From assembly GCA_045648205.1 (NCBI GenBank), contig JAZRNM010000021.1, positions 1-57,747 of the forward strand: 57,747 nt of DNA. Direction: 5' to 3'. Position numbers and translations under genes: made by a program. Under the pieces are notes generated by a model. That model was not told where the DNA came from, searched no databases, and worked only from the letters and a program-made list of their open reading frames with translations. This document shows, piece by piece, positions 27,333 through 35,887 of the stretch. Numbering within the stretch: position 1 is the stretch's first letter; the number at the start of each line of letters is the position of its first letter. The stretch comes from SIG440 sp045648205. GTDB lineage: Bacteria > Bacillota > Clostridia > Monoglobales > Monoglobaceae.

Positions 27333-27893
27333 ATGGAAAAGTGTTATAAAATGAAAATTGCAGGGCTTGAACGAGAACTTCCACTCTGCAAGGTGAGTGA
27401 TGATTTTTATATTGGTGCGTTCATTATGTTCGGCGATGTGGAGATTACTGTTAATGCTGCTCGTGAACTTCTGAAAAGGGCACCGGAGTGCGATGTTATG
27501 ATTACTGCAGAGTCAAAGGGTATTCCGCTTCTTTACGAAATGGCACGGCAGGCAGGACACAACTACTATATAGTAGCAAGAAAAGGTCCAAAGCTTTATA
27601 TGAAGGACATTGTCACCACAGAAGTAAATTCAATTTCCACAGCTCACAAGCAAACACTTTGCATTGGTGCTGACGAAGCGGATGCGATGCGTGGAAAGAG
27701 AGTTTTGATTGTTGATGATGTAATCAGCACCGGAGAATCTCTTGAGGCACTTGAAACACTGATAAATCAAGTGGGTGGTGAGGTTGTCGGCAGAATGGCA
27801 GTTCTTGCCGAAGGCGATGCAATAGGAAGAGAGGATATAACCTATCTTGAACCGCTTCCCGTGTTCCATGCTGACGGAAGTATAATTGAATAA
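27333..27893 (+). CDS. Purine phosphoribosyltransferase family protein (adenine PRT-like)
   Basis: 186 aa type I PRT fold. The PRPP signature is 'VLIVDDVISTGESLEAL' near residue 125, and 'MITAESKGIPLLYEMA' near 55 carries the flexible-loop/PPi region as in Apt and Xpt. The N-terminal part is longer than in Apt and matches PyrE-like adenine PRT homologues annotated only generally. Adjacent to a purine permease, it would trap imported base as nucleotide. Start: ATG at 27333; GGAAAGGA lies 12 bases upstream, a long spacing, so the start is moderately sure. Confidence 0.82.
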   Translation: MEKCYKMKIAGLERELPLCKVSDDFYIGAFIMFGDVEITVNAARELLKRAPECDVMITAESKGIPLLYEMARQAGHNYYIVARKGPKLYMKDIVTTEVNSISTAHKQTLCIGADEADAMRGKRVLIVDDVISTGESLEALETLINQVGGEVVGRMAVLAEGDAIGREDITYLEPLPVFHADGSIIE

Positions 27894-27912
27894 TAATATT
27901 CACAAAAAAACA

Positions 27913-27946
27913 CCTCCGAGAATTAGTTCTCGGAGGCTTTTTTTTT
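27913..27946. terminator. Strong terminator between convergent genes (27893 / 27945)
   Basis: CCTCCGAGAA (27913-27922) pairs perfectly with TTCTCGGAGG (27927-27936), TTAG loop. T9 follows on the plus strand and A7 precedes it (T-rich on the minus strand), so it works both ways. Confidence 0.92.
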
Positions 27947-29099
27947 AATCACAAAGCTCTTTTGCCAGAGCCTTTATTTCATTTTTGTTTTCTTCTGTCA
28001 TAACAGATTTTATGTGAATGGTATTGTCTGCGAAGGTTATGTTTTTGGATTTTTCAAGTGCTGCCTTTATGGTTTTTTCCGCCATAAGAGCCCAGGAACC
28101 ATTCTCAATGATGGCAACAGTTTTGTTTTGAAAGTTTCGCTCAGTGAGATGGTTTAAAAACTCCTGCATAAAGGGGAAGACCCCCGCGTTGTAGGTTGTG
28201 GTGGCAAGAACGATTTTGCCGAAACGAAAAGCATCTTCAACTGCCTCTGCCATATCACAACGAGCCAGATCAGAAACCGCAACCTTGGGACAACCCATAG
28301 CTTTAAGCTCTTCAGCCAGAAGTTTGACAGCCTTTTCTGTGTTTCCGTAAACGGAAGTATAACAAATTGCAATCCCATCACTTTCTGTGCCATAAGAAGA
28401 CCATGTGTTGTATAAGTCAAGATAATATCCAAGGTTTTCATCAAGAACAGGACCGTGAAGAGGGCATATTCTTGAAATGTCAAGGCTTGATGCTTTTTTG
28501 AGAACGGCTTGAACCTGCGCACCATATTTGCCGACAATACCAAAGTAATAACGTCTTGCTTCGCAAGCCCAGTCCTCGTTGGTGTCAGTTGTGCCAAATT
28601 TTCCGAAAGCATCAGCTGAAAAAAGGGTTTTTGAGCTCTTTTCATAGCTGAGAATTACCTCCGGCCAATGCACCATGGGAGCAGTGAAGAATGTAAGCTC
28701 ATGCTCACCAAGAGAAAGAGTGTCGCCGTCACTTACAACAATTTGTCTGTCGGCATAATCGGTTCCGAAGAACTGCTTCATCATAACAAAAGCCTTGGTA
28801 CTTGCCACAATCTTTGTTGTGGGATATTTTTCCATAAATCGGTCTATGTTTGCAGAATGGTCGGGTTCCATATGATGTACAACAAGGAAGTCAGGCGCTT
28901 TGTTTCCCAAAACTGCACTTATGTTGCCGAGCCATTCATCGGCAAAGTTCTTGTCAACTGCGTCAAGAACAGCAGTCTTTTCGTCGCAAATGAGGTATGA
29001 ATTGTATGCCATACCATTTTCTACTTTATACTGACCTTCAAAGAGGTCAATGGCATAATCATTCACACCAATGTGAAATATTTTTTCTGTAATGTTCAT
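27945..29099 (-). CDS. fprA: A-type flavoprotein / flavodiiron protein (O2 or NO reductase)
   Basis: 384 aa. The N-terminal beta-lactamase-like domain carries the diiron ligands 'HHMEPDHSANI' near residue 78 and later His in 'HWPEVI' and 'CPLHGP'; the C-terminal flavodoxin domain starts with 'YTSVYGNTEKAVKLLA' near 255. It reduces O2 (or NO) to water using electrons from rubredoxin, whose gene lies just upstream on the same strand. This is a standard oxygen-protection pair in strict anaerobes. Confidence 0.94.
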   Translation of the reverse strand: MNITEKIFHIGVNDYAIDLFEGQYKVENGMAYNSYLICDEKTAVLDAVDKNFADEWLGNISAVLGNKAPDFLVVHHMEPDHSANIDRFMEKYPTTKIVASTKAFVMMKQFFGTDYADRQIVVSDGDTLSLGEHELTFFTAPMVHWPEVILSYEKSSKTLFSADAFGKFGTTDTNEDWACEARRYYFGIVGKYGAQVQAVLKKASSLDISRICPLHGPVLDENLGYYLDLYNTWSSYGTESDGIAICYTSVYGNTEKAVKLLAEELKAMGCPKVAVSDLARCDMAEAVEDAFRFGKIVLATTTYNAGVFPFMQEFLNHLTERNFQNKTVAIIENGSWALMAEKTIKAALEKSKNITFADNTIHIKSVMTEENKNEIKALAKELCD

Positions 29100-29116
29100 T
29101 TTATCACTCCATAATC

Positions 29117-29143
29117 AAGAGCAGGAACCGCGCCCCTGCTCTT
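29117..29143 (-). repeat. Intercistronic hairpin between rubredoxin and fprA
   Basis: Inverted repeat AAGAGCAGG/CCTGCTCTT, 9 perfect pairs with a 9-base loop, lying between the two genes. On the minus strand no T-run follows and the fprA ribosome site comes right after it, so it is more likely an RNA stability or partial stop element than a full terminator. Confidence 0.6.
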
Positions 29144-29149
29144 AAAAAA

Positions 29150-29305
29150 TTATTCTTCTGAAAATTGGTCTTTTCCAACCGCGCAAAGGGGGCAAACCCA
29201 ATCTTCCGGGACATCCTCCCATTTTGTGCCGGGGGCAACGCCATTGTCCGGGTCACCGATTGCCTCGTCGTATACATAACCGCATACATCGCATACATAT
29301 TTCAT
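29150..29305 (-). CDS. Rubredoxin
   Basis: 51 aa one-iron electron carrier, too short for many gene callers. Read on the minus strand from the ATG at 29305 it begins MKYVCDVCGYVYDEA and has the two iron-binding pairs CX2C: 'CDVC' at residues 5-8 and 'CPLC' at 38-41, with 'GTKWEDVPEDW' between. AAGGAGGT lies 7 bases upstream of the ATG. It precedes the flavodiiron gene by 50 bases and is its expected electron donor. Confidence 0.97.
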   Translation of the reverse strand: MKYVCDVCGYVYDEAIGDPDNGVAPGTKWEDVPEDWVCPLCAVGKDQFSEE

Positions 29306-29335
29306 ATCAAGTACCTCCTTTTTTGTACTTTTATT

Positions 29336-29364
29336 ATTTTAACATATTGTGTTCAAATATGCAA
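29336..29364 (-). promoter_or_regulatory. Promoter for rubredoxin-fprA
   Basis: Minus strand TTGCAT (29364-29359), 17-base spacer, TAAAAT (29341-29336). Confidence 0.6.
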
Positions 29365-29400
29365 CAAAAATATTCTTTAAAGCTCATAGGAATTTTTATT

Positions 29401-29429
29401 TTGACATTATTAGGAAAGTGTGGTATACT
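29401..29429 (+). promoter_or_regulatory. Strong sigma-A promoter for malic enzyme
   Basis: Consensus TTGACA (29401-29406), 17-base spacer, TATACT (29424-29429). Confidence 0.8.
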
Positions 29430-29466
29430 GACTTGATTAATTCTGGTGAAGGGGAGAAGATTGCAA

Positions 29467-30639
29467 ATGGATATAGGTGAGAAATCACTAAAAAAACACT
29501 ATGAATGGAAAGGAAAACTGGAAGTTGTTTCCTGTGTCAAGGTGAATGACAGCGAAGCGTTATCAACTGCTTACACGCCGGGTGTAGCAGCACCTTGTCT
29601 TGAAATTCAGGCTAATCCTGAGAAATCTTATGAATTGACTCGCAGACATAATCTGGTTGCGGTTATCACAGATGGAACAGCAGTGCTTGGACTTGGGGAT
29701 ATTGGTCCCGAAGCGGGTATGCCTGTTATGGAAGGGAAGTGTGTTCTGTTCAAGGAGTTTGCTGACGTTGATGCCTTTCCCATTTGCGTAAAAACAAAAA
29801 ATGTTGATGAGATAGTTCAGACTATTTATAATATATCAGGTTCATTTGGCGGAATAAATCTCGAAGACATATCGGCACCGAGATGTTTTGAAATTGAAAA
29901 AAGGCTCAAGGAAATGTGCGATATTCCCGTGTTTCATGACGACCAGCACGGAACAGCAATTGTGGTTGCTTCAGCACTTTTGAATGCTCTTAAAGTGGTA
30001 AACAAAAAAATTGATGAGGTTAAGCTTGTGATAAACGGAGCAGGAAGTGCCGGAACGGCTATTGCCAATCACCTGATGCGACTTGGTGTTAAAAACATCA
30101 TTATGTGCGACAAGTTCGGGATAATTTGCGAGGGAATGGACGGGCTCAGCGAAGCACATTCTGAGTTGAGCAAAAAAACCAATCCTGAAAAGCTTATGGG
30201 AACTCTATCTGACGCACTTCGGGGAGCAGATGTCTTTATTGGAGTGTCTGCACCCAATATTGTTTCGGAAGAAGAAATAAAATCAATGTCGGATAAAGCT
30301 GTTATTTTCCCGATGGCAAATCCTGTCCCTGAAATAATGCCGGATTTGGCACTCAAAGCGGGGGCTGCTGTTGTGGGCACGGGCCGATCAGACTTTCCAA
30401 ATCAGATAAATAATGTATTGGCATTCCCGGGAATTTTCAGAGGTGCACTTGATGTTCGTGCGTCCGACATAAACGAGAAAATGATGCTTGCGGCATCGTA
30501 TGCGATAGCAGGTTTGGTTTCGGATGAAGAACTTTCAGCTGAGTACATATTACCGAAGGCTTTTGATGAAAGGGTTGGAAAGACAGTTGCAACAGCCGTT
30601 GCGAAAGCGGCAAAAGACAGTGGAGTAGCGAGAATTTAG
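29467..30639 (+). CDS. NAD(P)-dependent malic enzyme (short bacterial form)
   Basis: 390 aa; oxidative decarboxylation of malate to pyruvate. Signatures: 'AYTPGVAAPCLEI' near residue 36, 'VITDGTAVLGLGDIGPEAG' (NAD-linked malic enzyme N-domain) near 68, 'FHDDQHGTAIV' near 156 and the Rossmann 'VINGAGSAGTAIA' near 190. The start at ATG 29467 has GGGGAG 10 bases upstream; in-frame GTG 29446 and TTG 29461 are weaker. The gene stands alone with its own promoter and terminator. Cofactor not resolved. Confidence 0.93.
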   Translation: MDIGEKSLKKHYEWKGKLEVVSCVKVNDSEALSTAYTPGVAAPCLEIQANPEKSYELTRRHNLVAVITDGTAVLGLGDIGPEAGMPVMEGKCVLFKEFADVDAFPICVKTKNVDEIVQTIYNISGSFGGINLEDISAPRCFEIEKRLKEMCDIPVFHDDQHGTAIVVASALLNALKVVNKKIDEVKLVINGAGSAGTAIANHLMRLGVKNIIMCDKFGIICEGMDGLSEAHSELSKKTNPEKLMGTLSDALRGADVFIGVSAPNIVSEEEIKSMSDKAVIFPMANPVPEIMPDLALKAGAAVVGTGRSDFPNQINNVLAFPGIFRGALDVRASDINEKMMLAASYAIAGLVSDEELSAEYILPKAFDERVGKTVATAVAKAAKDSGVARI

Positions 30640-30655
30640 GTGAAATAAAACATAA

Positions 30656-30695
30656 ACGGCTGAAACACGCACGAGCGTTTCAGCCGTATTTTTAT
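30656..30695. terminator. Terminator between malic enzyme and acyl-CoA ligase (convergent)
   Basis: ACGGCTGAAAC (30656-30666) pairs perfectly with GTTTCAGCCGT (30677-30687), 10-base loop, then ATTTTTAT. Confidence 0.88.
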
Positions 30696-32437
30696 GCATT
30701 TACAAGCGCAGGTTCAGGTTCTCTTTCGGTTTGAAGAGTTTCCTCTTCGAGTTGACGATATGCAACCTTGCCGACTAAAGTTTTTGGCAGTTCTGCACGG
30801 AATTCGATTTCTTTTGGTATAGCATATTTTGCAATTTGCTTGCTGCAGAAATCAAGAATCTGTTGCTTTGTTTCTTCCGTTGCGGGAACATCGGGCTTGA
30901 GCATCACAAAAGCCTTTACCTTCTGCATTCGATAGTCATCCTTAACACCGATAACACAGCTCATATGAACAAGGTCGCAGGAATCAAGAACGTTTTCAAT
31001 TTGATTGGGGTATACATTGTAACCAGAAGTGATAATCATTCTCTTGGCACGGCCTTTGAAATAAACAAAGCCTTCCGGGTCCATTATCCCGAGGTCGCCA
31101 GTGTAAACCCAGGTCAGTCCGTCTGCGTGAGTACGCAGAGTGTTGGCGGTTTCGCCGGGATGGTTGAGATATTCTTTCATAACAGTGGGGCCTGCAAGAA
31201 GAATTTCACCCTCTTCTCCGTAGGGAAGTTCTTCGTCGGTGTCAGGTTTAACTATTTTTATGTATGTGTCGGGGAAGGGAAGACCAATGCTTCCTTCCTT
31301 TGCCATATGTGGCGGAGTCAAACAACAAGCAGTGACGGTTTCTGTTGTGCCATAGCCTTCACGAACTTGTATAACAGCTTTGTGGTCATAGAGAAATTTA
31401 TCGAGTTTTTTCTTCAATTCAATTGAAAGTGAATCGCCGCCTGAGAAAACACCTTTAAGACTTGAAAGGTCTGCTTTATCCATTGAAGGAAGGCGGAGGA
31501 GTGCTTCATAGAGTGTCGGAACACCTGCGATAAAATTACATTTGTATTTTGTTATCAATTTTGCATAGCTGCTTGGAGTAAAACGGGGAACGAGGATACA
31601 GCGTCCGCCACTTATAAGCATTGTGTGTATGCAGACACCAAGCCCAAAACCGTGGAAAATAGGCATAGCGGCCAGCATTTTGTCACCAACACGGAACATA
31701 GGATTTGTGGCAATGACTTGTTTTCCAAGTGCGTTGAAGTTGCGGTTTGTCAAAACAATTCCCTTTGTTTTTCCCGTTGTGCCGCCCGAATAAAGAATAA
31801 CTGCAGGTGCATCAGGAGAGTTCTTTATTTTGTAGTTCCAGAAGCAGGCTTTTCCCAGACGCAGGAAGTCGTTCCATCTGATAACCGGAGCATCTTCGGG
31901 GATTTTTTTGATTTTTCTGCCCTCTGTGAGCATATATCCTGCACGAATGGGTTTTGAAAGCTCGTCCTTGATTGAAGCAATTATAACATTGACAAGCTTT
32001 GTATTGTGTCTGATGGCTTCAATTTTGTGATAAAACTGGTCAAGAGTTATAAGTGTTACACTGTTTGATTCATTTATGTAAAATTCAATTTCCTTTTCTG
32101 CTGACAGTGGGTGAATCATATTACAAACACCACCCACCAGGTTGACTGCATAAAACATAAATATTGCCTGAGGACAGTTTGGCATTGCGATAGTCACGCG
32201 GTCGCCTTCACGTATGCCGATTGTCCTGAGACTTTTGGCACAGGTTTCAATTTTGTCAACCAGAATCTTGTAGGTTGTGGGCTTTCCCATAAAGTCAAAG
32301 GCAACGTTGTTAGGATATTGTTCTGCAATTTCCTTGAGTGCGTCAAACATAGAACCGTCATGATAATTCAAACTGAGAGGAATATCTCCAGTGTGGTTCT
32401 TCCATGGCATTTTTGCAGTGGTTTTTTGGTTTTCCAT
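30692..32437 (-). CDS. AMP-dependent acyl-CoA synthetase/ligase (long-chain type)
   Basis: 581 aa ANL-superfamily enzyme that activates a carboxylic acid with ATP and transfers it to CoA or another thiol. The P-loop is 'VILYSGGTTGKTKGIV' near residue 210; 'REGYGTTETV' (A5 region), 'YTGDLGIMD' and 'GYNVYPNQIENVL' follow, and the catalytic lysine is in 'PKTLVGKVAYRQL' near 560. No carrier-protein domain is attached. It lies 11 bases after a CAT/E2-like acyltransferase gene, suggesting that the activated acyl group is passed to, or modified by, that partner. Substrate unknown. Confidence 0.9.
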   Translation of the reverse strand: MENQKTTAKMPWKNHTGDIPLSLNYHDGSMFDALKEIAEQYPNNVAFDFMGKPTTYKILVDKIETCAKSLRTIGIREGDRVTIAMPNCPQAIFMFYAVNLVGGVCNMIHPLSAEKEIEFYINESNSVTLITLDQFYHKIEAIRHNTKLVNVIIASIKDELSKPIRAGYMLTEGRKIKKIPEDAPVIRWNDFLRLGKACFWNYKIKNSPDAPAVILYSGGTTGKTKGIVLTNRNFNALGKQVIATNPMFRVGDKMLAAMPIFHGFGLGVCIHTMLISGGRCILVPRFTPSSYAKLITKYKCNFIAGVPTLYEALLRLPSMDKADLSSLKGVFSGGDSLSIELKKKLDKFLYDHKAVIQVREGYGTTETVTACCLTPPHMAKEGSIGLPFPDTYIKIVKPDTDEELPYGEEGEILLAGPTVMKEYLNHPGETANTLRTHADGLTWVYTGDLGIMDPEGFVYFKGRAKRMIITSGYNVYPNQIENVLDSCDLVHMSCVIGVKDDYRMQKVKAFVMLKPDVPATEETKQQILDFCSKQIAKYAIPKEIEFRAELPKTLVGKVAYRQLEEETLQTEREPEPALVNA

Positions 32438-32448
32438 AAGTGTTCTCC

Positions 32449-33324
32449 TTAATATTCAACCGGAGTTGATGCCGGCTGTTCTAAAAGCTCAGGATTTTCA
32501 AGCAATTTTTTCAGCAAGCGTATGGTTTTTGAAAAATAATAACCATCAGCAATGCGTTCATCAACAGTAAGACCGAGTTCAACAGTTTCCTTCATTTCAT
32601 AACTGCCGTCTTCATTGAAAATGGGACGTTTTTTTATTTCACCGATAATGACGAAAACAGAATTAGTGCCCCAATTTGTCAGGTGATGATAGCCGCTTTT
32701 TAGCTTGATTGAACCGAGGTTTGACAAAACAACAGATGCATGATAGGGGTCGGTTGCTATGAGAAAACCAGGAAGCTTTCCATAACGGTCAAGAAGTCTT
32801 GCTGTTTTTCCGACGAAACGAGAAAGAAAACGTGGCAACTTTGTCAAAAATTCCATTGCATCTGATGAGGTATCGCCTTTTCCACTTCTGCAACCCATAA
32901 CCTGACTCTTTATGTCTTCGTGAATACTTTCAAGGTTTGAGTTTTCGTTGGCACGAATAAATGCAAGTCCTTCGCGTGATTCATCAGCAAAAAACTTTTT
33001 TATTGTGAAAGCGGCTGAAATTTCATTTTTTTGAAAGAGTGTGTTGTTTGCAATGAAACGATTCATATATGGTCTTTGCGTGATGCATCGAATCATTGCG
33101 GTGACAATGAGATGAAACATTGTGTATTTGAATTCGGGGCTTCCTGAATTCAGCTTCTCAAGATAGGCTTTCATTGCTGTTATATCTATCTGTTCTGAAA
33201 CAAATGCTTCGTTGTCACAACGGTTGGGGTGGATAAGCGGAACAATAAGATGCATTCCGTCAATTTTTCTGACAACCTTTGCGTCTTTTCTGTCGCCAAG
33301 GCGACGACGGGATTCCTTTGACAT
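32449..33324 (-). CDS. CAT/E2-like acyltransferase-fold protein lacking the catalytic His
   Basis: 291 aa related to the catalytic core of 2-oxo acid dehydrogenase E2 and chloramphenicol acetyltransferase. Fold landmarks: 'QRPYMNRFI' near residue 85, 'ISAAFTIKKFF' near 102, 'VVLSNLGSIKL' near 205, 'TNSVFVIIGEIKKRP' near 226 and the C-terminal 'GLTVDERIADGYYF' near 258. In active members that last motif reads HxxxDG; here the His is Glu (ERIADG). There is no lipoyl or subunit-binding domain. Start: ATG 33324 with GGGAGG 7 bases upstream. It is co-transcribed with the acyl-CoA ligase downstream. Function unknown. Confidence 0.82.
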   Translation of the reverse strand: MSKESRRRLGDRKDAKVVRKIDGMHLIVPLIHPNRCDNEAFVSEQIDITAMKAYLEKLNSGSPEFKYTMFHLIVTAMIRCITQRPYMNRFIANNTLFQKNEISAAFTIKKFFADESREGLAFIRANENSNLESIHEDIKSQVMGCRSGKGDTSSDAMEFLTKLPRFLSRFVGKTARLLDRYGKLPGFLIATDPYHASVVLSNLGSIKLKSGYHHLTNWGTNSVFVIIGEIKKRPIFNEDGSYEMKETVELGLTVDERIADGYYFSKTIRLLKKLLENPELLEQPASTPVEY

Positions 33325-33358
33325 AAGATAACCTCCCAAAATTAATCAACATTTATAT

Positions 33359-33387
33359 ATTTTAGTATATTTAAATGGAAAAGTCAA
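33359..33387 (-). promoter_or_regulatory. Promoter for the E2-like/acyl-CoA ligase operon
   Basis: Minus strand TTGACT (33387-33382), 17-base spacer, TAAAAT (33364-33359). Confidence 0.7.
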
Positions 33388-33435
33388 GAAATTTGATGCT
33401 TATTGTATTTAATTGCGGAAAAATAAATTATAGAC

Positions 33436-33464
33436 TTGATTTATAAAAAAATATATAGTATAAT
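33436..33464 (+). promoter_or_regulatory. Promoter for pgsA-like gene
   Basis: TTGATT (33436-33441), 17-base spacer, TATAAT (33459-33464). Confidence 0.7.
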
Positions 33465-33513
33465 GAACTTTATGTGAAATTTATACAAAAAACAAGATAT
33501 GGAGGCAAAATTG

Positions 33514-34056
33514 ATGATACCGAACATATTAACAACGGTGAGACTTATAATCATACCATTTTTTGCATATTCTGTATTGAGCGGAAAAGACGTATGGATT
33601 TCTGTGTCACTGTTTCTGCTTTCCGGACTTACGGACGTAGTTGATGGCTGGATAGCCCGGAAGTTCAATATGATAACTGATGTGGGAAGTGTTTATGACC
33701 CATTGGTGGATAAGCTTATGCAGATTACGGCGGTGGTGTGTCTGGCTATAATAAAAGTGATTCCTATGTGGGTGATTTGCTTTGTACTTCTCAAAGAATT
33801 TACCATGATTGTAGCAGGTAGTATTTTATACATAAAGAAGATTGTTGTACATTCAAATTGGTATGGAAAGGCAGCTACTGTTTTCTTTTATACAGTAATT
33901 TTCATATTGATTGTGTTTGATAATATAAATGATGCAGCAAAAAATGCTCTTTTGGGAATGTTAGTGGGCGTTTTGGTGTTGGCAGCTATAGGTTATCTGC
34001 TTAAAATTTTGGGAAAAAGTCAGAACGAAATTTGTGATAAAAGGGCAGTGGATTAA
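33514..34056 (+). CDS. pgsA: CDP-diacylglycerol-glycerol-3-phosphate 3-phosphatidyltransferase family protein
   Basis: 180 aa integral membrane enzyme of the CDP-alcohol phosphatidyltransferase family, with about five membrane segments. The diagnostic motif D-x2-D-G-x2-A-R-x8-G-x3-D-x3-D is complete: 'DVVDGWIARKFNM' and 'GSVYDPLVDKL' near residues 41-65. PgsA is the most common member of this size; a different CDP-alcohol acceptor is possible. Start: ATG 33514 after GGAGG with an 8-base spacer. An in-frame ATG at 33499 overlaps the ribosome site. Confidence 0.85.
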   Translation: MIPNILTTVRLIIIPFFAYSVLSGKDVWISVSLFLLSGLTDVVDGWIARKFNMITDVGSVYDPLVDKLMQITAVVCLAIIKVIPMWVICFVLLKEFTMIVAGSILYIKKIVVHSNWYGKAATVFFYTVIFILIVFDNINDAAKNALLGMLVGVLVLAAIGYLLKILGKSQNEICDKRAVD

Positions 34057-34067
34057 AGAATTTCTTG

Positions 34068-34096
34068 TTGACAATAAATGATGGGTTTGTTATAAT
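34068..34096 (+). promoter_or_regulatory. Strong sigma-A promoter for the Wzz/BY-kinase cluster
   Basis: Consensus TTGACA (34068-34073), 17-base spacer, consensus TATAAT (34091-34096). Confidence 0.8.
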
Positions 34097-34142
34097 AAAT
34101 CCATATTCAAATTAGAAAAATGTATGAGAAAAGGGTGCGAGC

Positions 34143-34943
34143 ATGGAACAGTTTGAAGAATTAAGTTTAAAAAGATTGGCCGAGATAATTTTTAAGCATA
34201 TCGGCATGATAATCGCGTTGACTTTGATATCGGCGATTATTGCATTTTTTTATAGTGAAACAATGATAGTTCCGGAGTATGAGTCGTCAGTTTCAATATA
34301 TGTAAACAACAAAAAGACTGAGGATAGGACCCAGATATTGACAAGCGATATTGCAGCATCACAGATGCTTGTTGATACGTATGTGGTAATTGTCAAGAGT
34401 GATACTGTTTTGAACAAAGTTGTTGAACGTCTTTACGAAGAAGGATTGCCGGGTTATTATGCAGGTGCTTTGAGAGAAAAGATAACAGCAGGCTCGGTTG
34501 ACAACACAGAAATTTTTAAAATTGCGGTCAAGGATAATGACCCTGAAAATAGTTTCATTATTGCCAATGTTATCGCAGAGGTTGCTCCGGAAATCATAAA
34601 GGAGTTTGTTGAGGCAAGCTCGGTTAAAATTATTGACTATGCAGTAAAAGGCAAAAAGGTTGCTCCTAACATCCAGAACAATATGATTTTGGGAATTATT
34701 CTTGGATTGTTTATAAGCTGTGCATTTTTCGTTGTAAGAGAAATTTTTGATATGAGAATCAAAAATGAGGAAGACCTTGAAAATTGGTTCAAGCTTCCGA
34801 TTCTGGGCGTTGTTCCTGATATAAACAGTTCAAATCAGACAAACAGAACAGGATACTATTCATACAGAAGAAGTTCAAGTACCTATGAATATGGAAAGGG
34901 GGCGCAGGAAAGTGGAGAAAAATCAGACAAAACAGCTAAATGA
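34143..34943 (+). CDS. Wzz-type chain-length determinant / BY-kinase activator (CapA/YwqC-like)
   Basis: 266 aa. Two membrane helices (about residues 21-41 and 180-200) flank an extracellular domain, the standard Wzz/CapA layout; 'YESSVSIYVNNK' and 'ILGVVPDIN' are family patches. In Gram-positives this protein activates the cytosolic tyrosine kinase encoded next and sets polysaccharide chain length. The C-terminal tail after the second helix is cytosolic. The kinase start lies inside the last 32 bases. Confidence 0.88.
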   Translation: MEQFEELSLKRLAEIIFKHIGMIIALTLISAIIAFFYSETMIVPEYESSVSIYVNNKKTEDRTQILTSDIAASQMLVDTYVVIVKSDTVLNKVVERLYEEGLPGYYAGALREKITAGSVDNTEIFKIAVKDNDPENSFIIANVIAEVAPEIIKEFVEASSVKIIDYAVKGKKVAPNIQNNMILGIILGLFISCAFFVVREIFDMRIKNEEDLENWFKLPILGVVPDINSSNQTNRTGYYSYRRSSSTYEYGKGAQESGEKSDKTAK

Positions 34944-35811
34944 TGGCAAGTTTGAAATGAATTGGTTTCAGAAGTTGCGCAGGATCCCCAGTAACATTTT
35001 GAGAAACAAACGCCAAAAACAAATGGCTCAGAATTTCGAGGACATTCGTGATAAGGTTCTCAACAGCAAAACAACCTTTCATGTAAGAGAGGCATATAAG
35101 ACTTTGAGAACAAACCTGATTTTTTCTTTGCCATCGGCAAAATGCAAAAAAATTATTCTCACAAGTGCCCTTGCGTCAGAAGGAAAAAGTACAAATTGTC
35201 TGAATCTGGCAGCCACCTTTGCTGAAATGGATGCCAAGGTTTTGATTATCGATTGCGACCTCAGACGTCCGAATGTTGCCAGACTTCTTGATGTACCCAA
35301 TGCTCCCGGTCTCAGCAATTATCTTGTGGGACTCAATACAATCGATGAAATAGTAAACAAGACGACTTATAACAATCTCAGTTATATTTCTGCAGGAAAT
35401 ATCCCTCCGAATCCGGTGGAACTTCTGAGTTCTGATAATATGGCTATGCTTGTGTCAAAGCTTGAACAGGAGTTTGATTACATTTTCTTTGATACACCGC
35501 CGGTTAACCTGGTAATTGACACGGTTGTCGTTTCAAAGTACGTTCATGGCATCGTGATGATTGCTCTCCAGAACTCCACAGATAAAGAGGCTATCAAATA
35601 TGCACTTGGTCAGTTGGAGTTTGCAGGGGCAAAGGTGCTTGGATTTTTGCTGAACGGTGTTGTCTTTGACAATAACGGCGGATACAAAAATAACAACAAG
35701 AAGAAGTATTATAGCCATTATGCAGCTAACGGAAAGAAAAAAAGAAAACGTGGCACAGGTGGTTATAGTACCTACAGTTATGGTGGATATAGTAGTCGCA
35801 GTGGCAAATAA
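34912..35811 (+). CDS. Bacterial tyrosine kinase (BY-kinase, CapB/CpsD/YwqD-like)
   Basis: 299 aa ATPase-type tyrosine kinase. Walker A 'SALASEGKSTNCLNLA' near residue 88, Walker A' 'VLIIDCDLRRP' near 119 and Walker B 'YIFFDTPPVNLV' near 195. The C-terminus is a long basic, glycine-rich tail with a cluster of about nine tyrosines (two stretches, 'KKYYSHYA' and 'GYSTYSYGGYS'), the usual autophosphorylation site. Start chosen at GTG 34912, 9 bases after AAAGGGGG; an ATG at 34957 would give a shorter N-terminus. Confidence 0.9.
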   Translation: MEKNQTKQLNDGKFEMNWFQKLRRIPSNILRNKRQKQMAQNFEDIRDKVLNSKTTFHVREAYKTLRTNLIFSLPSAKCKKIILTSALASEGKSTNCLNLAATFAEMDAKVLIIDCDLRRPNVARLLDVPNAPGLSNYLVGLNTIDEIVNKTTYNNLSYISAGNIPPNPVELLSSDNMAMLVSKLEQEFDYIFFDTPPVNLVIDTVVVSKYVHGIVMIALQNSTDKEAIKYALGQLEFAGAKVLGFLLNGVVFDNNGGYKNNNKKKYYSHYAANGKKKRKRGTGGYSTYSYGGYSSRSGK

Positions 35812-35825
35812 CATAGTATAAGGGG

Positions 35826-35857
35826 ACGGGCTGTTGACTGAGTCAACGGTCCGTTTT
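35826..35857 (+). terminator. Strong hairpin between kinase and phosphatase genes (partial terminator or attenuator)
   Basis: A 13-pair stem (two G-T) spans 35826-35854 with a 3-base loop; its tip is the perfect palindrome TTGACTGAGTCAA (35833-35845). Only TTTT follows, so termination is probably partial and could lower phosphatase relative to kinase. Confidence 0.55.
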
Positions 35858-35887
35858 GGTCATATGACTAAGAATGCGGGGTAAATT

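Noticed and set aside
29104..29298. 64-codon minus-strand frame before the flavodiiron gene
   Set aside because: It is an out-of-frame shadow of the rubredoxin gene at 29150-29305, whose CX2C pairs are unmistakable.
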